The notes beneath the pieces were generated by a model. The model was not told the origin of the DNA and did no database searches. It saw nothing but the letters and a program-made list of their open reading frames with translations. From Nevskia sp. (lineage in GTDB: Bacteria > Pseudomonadota > Gammaproteobacteria > Nevskiales > Nevskiaceae): a stretch of DNA of 29,374 nt. The DNA lies in the NCBI GenBank assembly GCA_023229645.1, contig JALNYU010000032.1, forward strand, positions 1-29,374, in the 5' to 3' direction. A program made the translations under genes and the position numbers. Shown in pieces: positions 17,464-25,440 of the stretch (positions within the stretch are counted from its first letter, which is position 1; each line of letters starts with the position of its first letter).

Positions 17464-18321
17464 TCAGTCATAGCCGAATGACGCCATCCATTCGGCGTGG
17501 CAGCCTCTGATCTGCTCCACCTGCGCCGACGACAACACCTCGCGCCAACCGCCGATGCGCCCCTTGCGGAAAAATGCCGGCATAGCCACCGGTCGCTCGA
17601 AAAATCCGCCGGCGGCCTCCTGGCCCCGCAGGCGCTCAAAGCGACTGGACGCGACGGCGCTGGCGAGCTGCGCATCGTCCACACCCCAACCCAGTGTCGA
17701 TGCAAGCCCGGCGAGAATGGATTGCAGATCCTCATGCATCGCCTCGTAGCGCACGACGCGAACCGAAAACGCGCCGGCCGCACCTTCCTGCGAAACCCAG
17801 CTACTGACATGCTGACTCCACGAGCCCAGGGGTTGCCGCAGCTGTCGGTTCAGTCGACCGCGGGATGCGGAGAAGTCGACGTCGGGCTGGCACAGGAAAT
17901 CGACCGCCCGCGCCAACGACCATTGCCGATGATGCGCAAGCGACACGGCGACATCGCGCGGATCCCGGACAATATAAACGGCGCCGAGCGTCGCGTCGGA
18001 TGGAAACAGCGGCTCGCCGCCGACCCGGACATAAGCCTCGTGCGCCTTGCACAACAGCGGCTCCCGCTGCGATCGCGCCAGACTGCGGAACACGGCCGGC
18101 CGCGCACGCTGGATTTCAGCGTCGGTCAAATCGGAAGCCTCAACCCCGGCATGACGGTCGAATTGGGCTCGCGATGAGGCGATCTGCTCACCGTCCAAGC
18201 GATTGATGTTGATGGCGCCGCCGCCACGACGCAGGCTGGTCAATGCCGCGCGCATCCAGGTGTTGCCGGATTTTGGATACGAGGCGATCCAGTACAGCCG
18301 TGCCGGCGCGCGGTCCGCCAC
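17464..18321 (-). CDS. PAPS-dependent sulfotransferase
   Basis: A 285-aa sulfotransferase. The 5'-phosphosulfate loop is YPKSGNTW near residue 15, the 3'-phosphate site is VYIVRDPRDVAVSLAHH near 120, and the C-terminal RKGRIGGWRE matches the conserved RKGxxGxW co-substrate motif. All residues needed for PAPS binding are visible, so it should be active. The gene starts with GTG one base after the stop of the kinase gene, which ties it to the lasso locus. The likely acceptor is a hydroxyl group of the peptide (Ser or Thr are the only candidates in the core; there is no Tyr), but this is inference. Confidence 0.92.
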   Translation of the reverse strand: MADRAPARLYWIASYPKSGNTWMRAALTSLRRGGGAININRLDGEQIASSRAQFDRHAGVEASDLTDAEIQRARPAVFRSLARSQREPLLCKAHEAYVRVGGEPLFPSDATLGAVYIVRDPRDVAVSLAHHRQWSLARAVDFLCQPDVDFSASRGRLNRQLRQPLGSWSQHVSSWVSQEGAAGAFSVRVVRYEAMHEDLQSILAGLASTLGWGVDDAQLASAVASSRFERLRGQEAAGGFFERPVAMPAFFRKGRIGGWREVLSSAQVEQIRGCHAEWMASFGYD

Positions 18322-18322
18322 G

Positions 18323-19285
18323 TCAGAAGCCGCCGTAGCGCCTCAGCAGCGTCGGCAGTTCGGCTGCGAACGAAGACAGCGCATTCAGATCGTCCGGCAC
18401 GGGCAAGCGAAGCTGGGGCACGGACTTCGCCAACGCTGCGACTGCCGCAAACATCTGCTGGCCGTTCACGGCCTGACCAATACCCAATCGATACACCGCT
18501 TCGTTGACCGCCTGCAGCGCCTCGAAGCCATTGGTATGAAGCAGTGGCTCGGCCGCCGCATCGAGCCCGCGGCTCAGGTGGCAGACCAAAGCCAGCGGGC
18601 GCGGATCCGGACAGAAGCGATCATCAATCGCGTGCTCGAATTTCTCCGCATCACCGCTGCTGCGTACTCGACGGCCCGCCAGCAGATCCAGCGCTGTCAG
18701 CGCGTCACGCCAGAGTTTCTGGCGCGGGAATGCCGGCATAATCCGGAAGCCGCCGCCATCAACGCGCATCGCCACCGCGACGTCGTCGGCCAGCAGCCGG
18801 GCACCGCCGGCAACCATCGCTGCCGCCAGTGTCGACTTGCCGGTGCCGGACAAGCCCGACAACACCACGGCCTGACCGTCGACTTCGACGCAACTGCCGT
18901 GCAGCGGCAGCTCACCGCGTTGGTGACACAGAATGCCAACGACGCTGCCCAGCAGAAAGACGCGGATATCAGGCGCGTCGAGTGCCATCTGCGGCTCGAT
19001 TACAACCTCCCGGCCGCGCTGCACGAGATACGCGGCGACGCCCGGGATTTCAATGCGGACACAGCCGTCGCGGCGATATGCAACCAGAGCCCCGAGTTGG
19101 ACAGGGTCGTCGAACGACGGCGCCTCGCCGAGACGGAAGGTGACGTCGATCGAATCCGCCGCGTCGCCGGGCGGCAGATCCGGTAGCGCTAGTTCGCTCA
19201 GCAAACCCCAGCCGAAGATGCGATAGCGATAGGCGGCGCCTGGGACAGTCAGCGACTCCGCCCGCGTCGAATCATGCCTCGACAC
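18323..19285 (-). CDS. HPr-kinase-like lasso peptide kinase
   Basis: A 320-aa protein of the HprK-related kinase group. It has LPLHGSCVEVDG, then Walker A SGLSGTGKST at about residues 143-152, and LLADDVAVAM, in which the Asp pair follows the HprK catalytic pattern. The N-terminal part is the domain found in these peptide kinases instead of the HPr kinase sensor. Characterised relatives in paeninodin-type loci phosphorylate the C-terminal Ser of the lasso precursor, and the precursor here ends in Ser. The start (GTG at 19285) overlaps the B1 gene by 14 bases. It forms a three-gene unit B1, kinase, sulfotransferase on the minus strand. Confidence 0.9.
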   Translation of the reverse strand: MSRHDSTRAESLTVPGAAYRYRIFGWGLLSELALPDLPPGDAADSIDVTFRLGEAPSFDDPVQLGALVAYRRDGCVRIEIPGVAAYLVQRGREVVIEPQMALDAPDIRVFLLGSVVGILCHQRGELPLHGSCVEVDGQAVVLSGLSGTGKSTLAAAMVAGGARLLADDVAVAMRVDGGGFRIMPAFPRQKLWRDALTALDLLAGRRVRSSGDAEKFEHAIDDRFCPDPRPLALVCHLSRGLDAAAEPLLHTNGFEALQAVNEAVYRLGIGQAVNGQQMFAAVAALAKSVPQLRLPVPDDLNALSSFAAELPTLLRRYGGF

Positions 19286-19556
19286 GGACCAAGCCTTCCG
19301 ACAGCCAGCGGCTCAGAAGCGCCAGCACGTCACCACGGATGCGCTCCGGATCGCCCTGGAAATCGGCGATCACACCGGCGATCAGCGTCTCGGCGGCAGG
19401 CTCCGGATCCAACCGTCGCCAGACCGCGCTAGCGACCGCGTCGAGCGCGTAGTAACGGCCGCGGTCGACGCTCAGCAAGACCACGCCGCCGTCGAGCTCA
19501 GTCGACAGCAAGGCCCGGTCCGGCCGGATCGATCCAACGGCAAGCCAATGATCCAT
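19272..19556 (-). CDS. PqqD-type lasso recognition protein (B1)
   Basis: A 94-aa PqqD-like RiPP recognition element. It shows the family pattern GGVVLLSVDRGRYYALD, then ASAVWRRL, and a helical C-terminal half (DPERIRGDVLALLSRWLSEG). In lasso pathways this protein binds the leader and hands the precursor to the B2 peptidase. I start at the ATG at 19556, with GGAGG about 9 bases upstream; a start at 19577 would place that site inside the gene. First gene of the B1-kinase-sulfotransferase unit. A decayed paralogue lies just upstream at 19690-20090. Confidence 0.9.
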   Translation of the reverse strand: MDHWLAVGSIRPDRALLSTELDGGVVLLSVDRGRYYALDAVASAVWRRLDPEPAAETLIAGVIADFQGDPERIRGDVLALLSRWLSEGLVRVEA

Positions 19557-19689
19557 TTTGCTTTCCTCCACGAGCATCCTTTCAAGATCAGAGCCGTTTC
19601 ATCATACGCGAAAGCCTAACGCAGACTCACCACGAATTCGCATAATGGCGCATGCTCGCGCCACTCGAATCGCTGCGCCGCTGGCCGTT

Positions 19690-20090
19690 AAGAGCGGACG
19701 CCGTTCGTCGAGGCGGCGGCGACTCTGACGCTGGCTGGGCTGGCGTTGGTGGGCGCTGCTACGAGCGGCCGACGCGCGCTGGCCTGGGCATCGATCTGCC
19801 CTTCACCAGCAAGCCGCACGCGCAAGGCAGCAACATCGCGTTCGATGCGTTCGCGGTCGCCGTTATAGTGTTCAACCAATTCGTCAATCAGCTCGACTTG
19901 AGTCGGGCCGACTCCAGCCACCGCCCAATATCGCTGACGATGCGTCAAGCGCGTAATAGCGGCCTCGATCGACACTCATCAGCACCACCTTCATTGTCGA
20001 TATTGTCGATCACGGCCGACAATACTTTCTTATTCGTCTGGAAGACGTCCGCTGGCTCCTGGAATTGCGCCGTGTTCTCCTCCCTGCGTA
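19690..20090 (-). pseudogene. Second PqqD-type (B1) gene, frameshifted
   Basis: Minus-strand pieces in different frames together give a second PqqD protein: VVLMSVDRGRYYALDASSAI near 19943-20000, then after a one-base shift WAVAGVGPTQVELIDELVEH and RERIERDVAALRVRLAGEG. The part before VVLMS is also out of frame. The first block is almost the same as in the intact B1 gene (VVLLSVDRGRYYALDAVASA), so this is a paralogue from a local duplication that has decayed, or an older B1 that the intact one replaced. The end after LAGEG runs into Ala- and Arg-rich sequence without homology. No start codon is assigned. Confidence 0.75.
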
Positions 20091-20223
20091 ATGGCGGTCG
20101 ATGTGAACCGGCACGGTGGCAATTGCAAACCTCTAAAATGTACTGCGAACACATGCTGCACAATGTCTCGACAGCTGAACGCGCACGCCAACCACCGCGA
20201 GATTGGGATCACGGATACGGACG

Positions 20224-21891
20224 ATGTCGTTAATAGGGAAATACCACCGCTGGCGCGCCATGAGGTGGTCCGAGCGCGGCCTGATAGCCGAAGCGGTAAC
20301 GGTGCTGGTGCTTGCACGGCTGGCGGCGTCCAGCGTTCCGTTCCGCATCATCGCCAAACGCTTACAAAACCCTGCAGCGGCGCCGCAATCGGCCTCTACT
20401 GTCGCCCAGGCACCGCATATACGCCGCGCCGTGCTGCTGGCAGCGCGGCAATTGCCGGGAACAACGCCCTGCCTTGCGCAAGCAATCGCCGCACAGACGA
20501 TGCTGAAACGGCGACATTGCGCGTCTACCCTGCATTTAGGGGTTGGCAAAGACGCGCATGGCGCGCTGACCGCCCACGCCTGGGTTGAGGCCGCCGGTGA
20601 GATTGTTGTCGGCGAAAACGGGATTGCGGGCATGCAGCCAATCGCGGCGTTCAGCGGTGGCTACACATCGGCATTACTACCCACTGTGGATCGACAAGCG
20701 GCGCCCGCTCCGTGCGGAATGCGCGAATTCAAATTGGCAGCACTTTGCTGCGTTTGGCCGGCCACCACCCAAAGTCAGGACGCTATTCGCGCGGCGGCAA
20801 GCAACATCGACTGGCCGCAGTTTCTGCAGGTGATTCAGCGCCACCGCATCGCCGGCATCGTCTGGCGCAATCTGCAACTTGCGTGCGTTGAAGTACCGGG
20901 TGCAACCGGCCCTGCGCTCAGTCACGCGGCGGCCGTTACAGCGCGTCATGGCCTGCTACTCGCCGCTGAAGCCGGCCGCATGCGCAAGCTGCTTGAACAA
21001 CGGGGCATCGCCGCGGTGATGCTGAAAGGCGCAGCGCTGGGCCAGCGCGCCTACGGTGACTTCACGCTGCGCCATAGCAAAGATATCGATATCGTCGTCG
21101 CGCCAGACAAAATCGAGGCGGCATTGGCGGTCATCGCTGCCGCCGGCTACCAGCGCATTCACCCGCCAGCGGACTTAATTCAGCCCGTGCTGTGGCGGCG
21201 TTATGTTGCGGTACGCAAAGAATGCGAATTCATCGACCCCGTCCGCGGTATTCAACTCGAATTGCACTGGCGCCTAACAGATAATCTGCATCTCTTCCCA
21301 ACGCCGCCGCAATCAAGCTGGCAGCAGATAACGCTGCAAAATGCGCTAAGCCTCAATATTCTCGACCACGACGATCTCTTCTTCTACCTCTGCGTACACG
21401 GCGCCTCGCACGCCTGGATGCGCCTGAAATGGCCAGCAGACATCGCCGCGCTGCTCGCCGACGAAGATGCCGCTGGGATCGAACGCCTCTATCGCAAGGC
21501 TATCGAACGGGAGATCGGCCCTTGCGTCGGTTCGGCGCTTTTACTCTGCCAAGCGCTATTCGGCACGGTGCTGCCGCCCGCGTTAGCCGCCGAATTGGCA
21601 CGCAGCCGCCGCAATCGCTGGTTATGTACCATCGCGTTACGCACACTTAAAAGCGGCGCCGCTACGCGCGAGGTGCTAGACCAGCGCTGGGGTACCACCA
21701 TAATCACTTTTTCGCATTTTCTATTCAGCGCTCGTCGGCGTTATCAACTGGCCGAACTACGCGGCTTGCTCACTTATGAGGCCGACTTTCTAATACTGCC
21801 ACTGCCGCCAGCGTTGACGTTCCTCTATCCACTCTTACGCTTACCGCTGTGGTTATGGCGCCGCGTGCGCCACCACGGGCGCAGCCGCTAG
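20224..21891 (+). CDS. Lasso leader peptidase B2 fused to a nucleotidyltransferase
   Basis: A 555-aa two-domain protein. Residues 1 to about 150 are a lasso B2 transglutaminase-like Cys protease: the helical start RWRAMRWSERGLIAEA, Cys in TTPCLAQAIAAQ and His in TAHAWVEAAGEIV. From about residue 190 on it is a nucleotidyltransferase of the NTP_transf_5 type: MLKGAALGQRAYGDFTLRHS, then KDIDIVVAP with the DxD metal site. Separate nucleotidyltransferase genes are known in paeninodin and pseudomycoidin-type loci; here the two are one reading frame. I use the ATG at 20224; a TTG at 20203 is possible. The stop overlaps the exporter stop from the other strand in one CTAG. Confidence 0.87.
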   Translation: MSLIGKYHRWRAMRWSERGLIAEAVTVLVLARLAASSVPFRIIAKRLQNPAAAPQSASTVAQAPHIRRAVLLAARQLPGTTPCLAQAIAAQTMLKRRHCASTLHLGVGKDAHGALTAHAWVEAAGEIVVGENGIAGMQPIAAFSGGYTSALLPTVDRQAAPAPCGMREFKLAALCCVWPATTQSQDAIRAAASNIDWPQFLQVIQRHRIAGIVWRNLQLACVEVPGATGPALSHAAAVTARHGLLLAAEAGRMRKLLEQRGIAAVMLKGAALGQRAYGDFTLRHSKDIDIVVAPDKIEAALAVIAAAGYQRIHPPADLIQPVLWRRYVAVRKECEFIDPVRGIQLELHWRLTDNLHLFPTPPQSSWQQITLQNALSLNILDHDDLFFYLCVHGASHAWMRLKWPADIAALLADEDAAGIERLYRKAIEREIGPCVGSALLLCQALFGTVLPPALAAELARSRRNRWLCTIALRTLKSGAATREVLDQRWGTTIITFSHFLFSARRRYQLAELRGLLTYEADFLILPLPPALTFLYPLLRLPLWLWRRVRHHGRSR

Positions 21892-23142
21892 CCGGCGACC
21901 ACGCTGCCAGGCGAAATGGTGCCTGCCTCAAATCGCACAACACGCTGACACAGCGCGAGGCTTTCAGCGCGGTGCGCGATCATTACGATTGCTGGCCGCG
22001 CCGGCAGGGCGAGCAAGGTTTGGAATAGCGCGTGCTCGCCGGGTGCGTCAATCGCGCTGGTTGCCTCATCGAGCACCAGCAACGTCGGCGCGCGCAGCAG
22101 CCCGCGCGCAAGTGCAATGCGCTAACGCTCGCCACCCGAAAGCAGGCTGCCGCGTTCGCCGACAATCGTATCCAACCCCTGCGGCAACTGGCGTACGCGT
22201 GCCTCAATGCCCGCCTGCGCTAAGGCTTGCCATAACGCCGCTTCATCCGCCTCCGGCTTTGCCCACAAAAGATTGCGGCGGATGCTGTCGTGAAACAAAA
22301 AAGGTTCTTGCGGCAGGTAGGCAATTTGCGCCCGCCAACGCTGGCGTTGCGCGTCGTCAAGCGCAGTCGTGCCGATATAAATCGTGCCTGACTGTGGGGG
22401 ATAGAGCCCAACCAGCAAATCAGCAAACGTTGTCTTCCCGGCACCCGACGGCCCAGCAGCGCCAAGGCATTCGCCCGGCGCTATACGCAAGTGCAGGTTA
22501 TGCACGCCGACGCCAACAACGCCGGACGCGGCGTCGAGTTCACGGTGCTGAAACGACACATCATCAAACACAATCGGCCCGGCCAACGGCGCCGCAACTG
22601 GAGTCTCGGACGATATCGGCGGAACGGCGGCCGTGTCGCGTAATTCGTCCGCTAGCATCAACATTTGTGCGTAGGCGGGCAACGCATGGGCAAGCTGCTG
22701 CAGCCCGCTTTGTAGCAACGCAACCGGGCCACCGAGCCTGATCAACACCAGCAGGAACGTGATCAACACCGGCGCGGGGGTCGCGAACACCGCGACCCCG
22801 ACCAACACCGCCGTGCCGCCGGCGAACGCTAAGACCGTCGACAACGCGAGTCGCGCCCGCGTCTGCTGGCGCAAATGGTCGATCTGCTGCGCGCTCAGCG
22901 CCGCCAAGGTTCGCTCGAACTGGGCGACAAACCCGGCCTGCAGATTCTGGCTCACCGCCAGTTTTAAGCCGCCAAGAAACTGCGCGGTCATATGCAGCAA
23001 CGTCAGATTTGCGCCGGTCACGTACTGCCCCGCCGCCCGTGCCCGCCGCAGCAACGGCCACATAGCCAAAGCGCTAAAGCCCAGAACGAGCAAGGCGAAC
23101 ACGGTAAGACGGGGTGCCAATAACGACGCTAAACACAGCGTC

Positions 23143-24182
23143 TTAAGTAATACAGCATAGTCGATGCAGTATTTTATTGGGTCGACGCCAGCGATCGAAG
23201 CAGGCATTCACTGCTTTGATCACTTCCTTGAGCGTGGCGAAGTAACAGTTGTGGGTTGCCAGGCGCCGGGTCAGTTTCCACACGCGCTCGATCGGAGCCA
23301 GTTGCGGACTGTAGGGGGGGCAGGAAAAGCAATTGCAGCCGCTTTGCGTGATGGCGCAGGAAATCGCCTAGGCGCTTTGCATGGTGATAGCGGGCATTGT
23401 CGAGCACGACGATCATTTTTCGTCCGGGCGTCTGCTGGCGAAGCAGACGTCCCAGGAATGTCCGGAAGGTCACGGCATTGAAAATTGGGGACGTCATTCG
23501 CACGAATTGCCCTGTCGCAAGACTGACCGCTCCAAAACACGCGATGGACTTGCGGGTCGGCGCATGACGCAGGATCGGGTCTTTGACCTCCGGCGGTACC
23601 CACATCCGGCAGCGGGAACCGTGTTGCTGAAAGTGGCATTCATCGACGCTCCACAGTTCGACGTCGGGACGATGCGCCAAACGGCGAAGTTTTTTTTACC
23701 GCCGCAACTTTCAGCGGATCCGAGTGGGCGAGCTGAGGGCGCGGCTTGCGAAGCCGGAAGCCCAGATCGCGGAATAGACGCTGGCATTGCCGCACGCCCA
23801 GATCGACATGGTAATTCCGGCGGAGATGTTCGGATAAGGTCGGGCCATCCCAGAGCGTTGCGGCGACGTCAAAGTCACGTGGCGTCCTGCGTAGATCTAA
23901 TTGCAGCTTCTTCCAATCTTTCGGATCCAGCGTCTGGGGCCGACCTGATCGCTCGCCTTCCCGAAGGGCATCCAGGCCGCCTTGCTCGAATCGATTGACC
24001 CAGCGCTGGACGGTCGTGCCGTTTTCGCCGAACAGAGCGGCCACCTCGCGGCAGGAATGGCCTGCCGTCACCAGCAGCAAACCATGCAATCGATGGTCAT
24101 AGCGCGACTCTTCGCTTCGCTCGATTTCCTGCTGGATCGCCAGCCGCATCACGTCTGCATCCTGTATTTGCAGCTTGCGCAT
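23143..24182 (-). pseudogene. IS630-family transposase in three frames
   Basis: The first part (24182 to about 23700) has the helix-turn-helix region GHSCREVAALFGENGTTVQR. The catalytic part follows in another frame: WSVDECHFQQ (first D), VVLDNARYHH (second D), and after a second shift APIERVWKLTRR (E). The shifts sit at a run of 8 A (23690-23697) and a run of 7 C (23314-23320, read on the minus strand); one base less in each gives one continuous protein. They may be inactivating changes, sequence errors, or for the A run a slippage site. The gene ends at 23143, just past the IS border. Confidence 0.85.
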
Positions 24183-24236
24183 CGTCCTTCTCCCGAGATA
24201 AAGAATGATGCCATATTATTATCATGCTGCATTAAT
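23160..24236 (-). mobile_element. IS630-family insertion sequence, 1077 bp
   Basis: The borders are clear. A TA stands on both sides (23158-23159 and 24237-24238), the usual IS630 target duplication, and the split exporter gene joins perfectly without the element. The ends are imperfect inverted repeats that share ATGCAG followed by AT after three outer bases. It carries one transposase gene, whose end reads slightly into the exporter gene. Confidence 0.9.
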
Positions 24237-24811
24237 TATGTCGTCGTGTTTAACACCAACTGCGCAACCAACATCACCAGCGCCACCGAACACTGCAGCA
24301 AGCAATGCATCGCAACGCTGATCCTTTGGATATCACCGCCGAGCAAATGGGTAATCCGCGTGTGCCGCAATGTTGCCAACTGCGCCCAGTGCGCGCGGCT
24401 CAGCAAGGTAATAATCGCCGTACGCCGCGTTTCAACAAAGCCGATCTGCAAGCGCGCGAGCGTGATGTCACGCATCGCAACGACAAAGGCGCGCAACAAC
24501 ATCACCACCGCAAACACTGCCATCAACGCCGCCAAGCGCGCCAGCAGGCTTAAGCTTCCAAACGTCGCGAACGCCGAAGCCATGAGCAGCGACAACGTGC
24601 CCGCCACCGGCACTTGACCGAGCAATACGGCGAGCAACGGCACTAACAAAGCAAGACCAATCCCCTCCAATACGGCCCCGCTGGCAATCAACGCAGCCGC
24701 AGCCCAGCCGCGCCCGCCAGCGTAATGTGCAGTATCACGAACGAACGTCCGCAGCAGCGATAACAAGCTCGGCTTGTCGTTTTCCGTGTTGGGCAAAATC
24801 GATGTATCCAT

Positions 24812-24937
24812 TTCGCGGCGCCGACAAGCTTCGTCGCAAGCGTTATGGCCGGTACGACAGCCGGGCGGCCTGGCAGGTAGGCGCCGGTTTGTCTAATGTT
24901 CTGGGGGAAGTCCAACCTTATTGGGCCAGAGTGTCAA
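24812..24937. other. Junction between lasso locus and cassette array
   Basis: A short gap between the exporter start and the last cassette gene. It must hold the exporter promoter, but I see no clear boxes. On the minus strand, GTTGGAC near 24913-24919 fits the attC core consensus, but no folded attC can be drawn with it. This is where native and acquired DNA meet; the exact border is not visible. Confidence 0.35.
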
Positions 24938-25297
24938 CTATTTCGGGTCAAGTCCCTTTTCCGGTGCAACGCCTTGTTGGGCCGGAACCGCACGCGAGCG
25001 CAGCTTGAACATTGCATAGGCGACCAGGAAAACAATGACAGACATAACCGCTCCGCCGTAAAGCCAAGCTGCGACGGCCAAGCCTGAACCACCGGCATAG
25101 CCTGCATTGGGGTCTTTTAGAGGAAGCGCACCGATGATGATGGCCACCCATTTTCCGTAATGCCCAGCAATACGCCGAGCCCTAACGGCGGGTGCCGTGC
25201 TTCCGCGCGACCGATAAGCGACGACAAGAAAAAACACAGAACCAATGCCGAAACCGGCAAGACCGCCGATAAGAATTCGCAGTAAGTACTCGGCCAT
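24938..25297 (-). CDS. Cassette gene: small membrane protein
   Basis: A 119-aa protein with three predicted membrane segments (about residues 5-25, 50-65 and 72-92), a basic loop (AYRSRGSTAPAVRARR) and a hydrophilic tail. The family is unknown. It starts 8 bases after the GGGC half of an attC core (GTTGGGC) that was split by the IS1111-type element at 25309-26852, so it is a cassette gene. It has the same orientation as the other three cassette genes. Its own attC is not clearly present downstream; the 3' end may be truncated. Confidence 0.65.
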   Translation of the reverse strand: MAEYLLRILIGGLAGFGIGSVFFLVVAYRSRGSTAPAVRARRIAGHYGKWVAIIIGALPLKDPNAGYAGGSGLAVAAWLYGGAVMSVIVFLVAYAMFKLRSRAVPAQQGVAPEKGLDPK

Positions 25298-25335
25298 TAT
25301 TTAGGCCCAGACAGTATGACTACCGCCGTCAGAGG

Positions 25336-25440
25336 TGCTGACCTCCGCCAAGGCCGTAACGCGGGTTAGCTTGACGCCAGAGCCGCAGGAGCGAGATAGG
25401 ACTGCGCTCATCGATCGGTTTCCTTACGCGGAGGTCAGCA
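25336..25440 (+). promoter_or_regulatory. Inverted repeat that can hide the transposase ribosome site
   Basis: TGCTGACCTCCGC at 25336-25348 is perfectly complementary to GCGGAGGTCAGCA at 25428-25440. The right arm contains the ribosome site GGAGG and the A of the start codon. A transcript entering from outside would fold and block translation; one starting between the arms would not. This is the usual way IS elements guard against outside transcription. The arms could also be part of a guide RNA structure. Confidence 0.55.

Larger units (their letters stand above)
21888..24811 (-). pseudogene. Lasso peptide ABC exporter (D), broken by IS630 and an amber codon
   Basis: The N-terminal membrane half starts at 24811 (VLEGIGLALLVPLLAVLLG) and stops at the IS630 insertion. 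The rest resumes at 23157: more membrane segments, Walker A GPSGAGKTTFADLLVG, signature LSGGER, Walker B LLVLDEATSAID and the switch His in VMIAHRAES. Removing the IS (1077 bp) and one TA copy leaves 1845 bp, exactly 615 codons, and rejoins TTT to YAVLLKTL in frame. One defect remains: codon 537 is TAG (22122-22124) where the family has Gln after LSGGER; one base change explains it. In lasso systems this protein exports the peptide and gives immunity. Both lesions look recent because the rest is intact. Confidence 0.9.

Noticed and set aside
22122..22124. TAG in the exporter read as a recoded amino acid
   Set aside because: No sign of recoding: genes elsewhere in the window use TAG as a normal stop, and the position needs Gln, one base change away.
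24913..24982. A third attC between GCCCAAC and GTTGGAC after the small membrane-protein gene
   Set aside because: Both outer cores fit the consensus, but the inner parts do not pair into an attC stem, so I did not call it.
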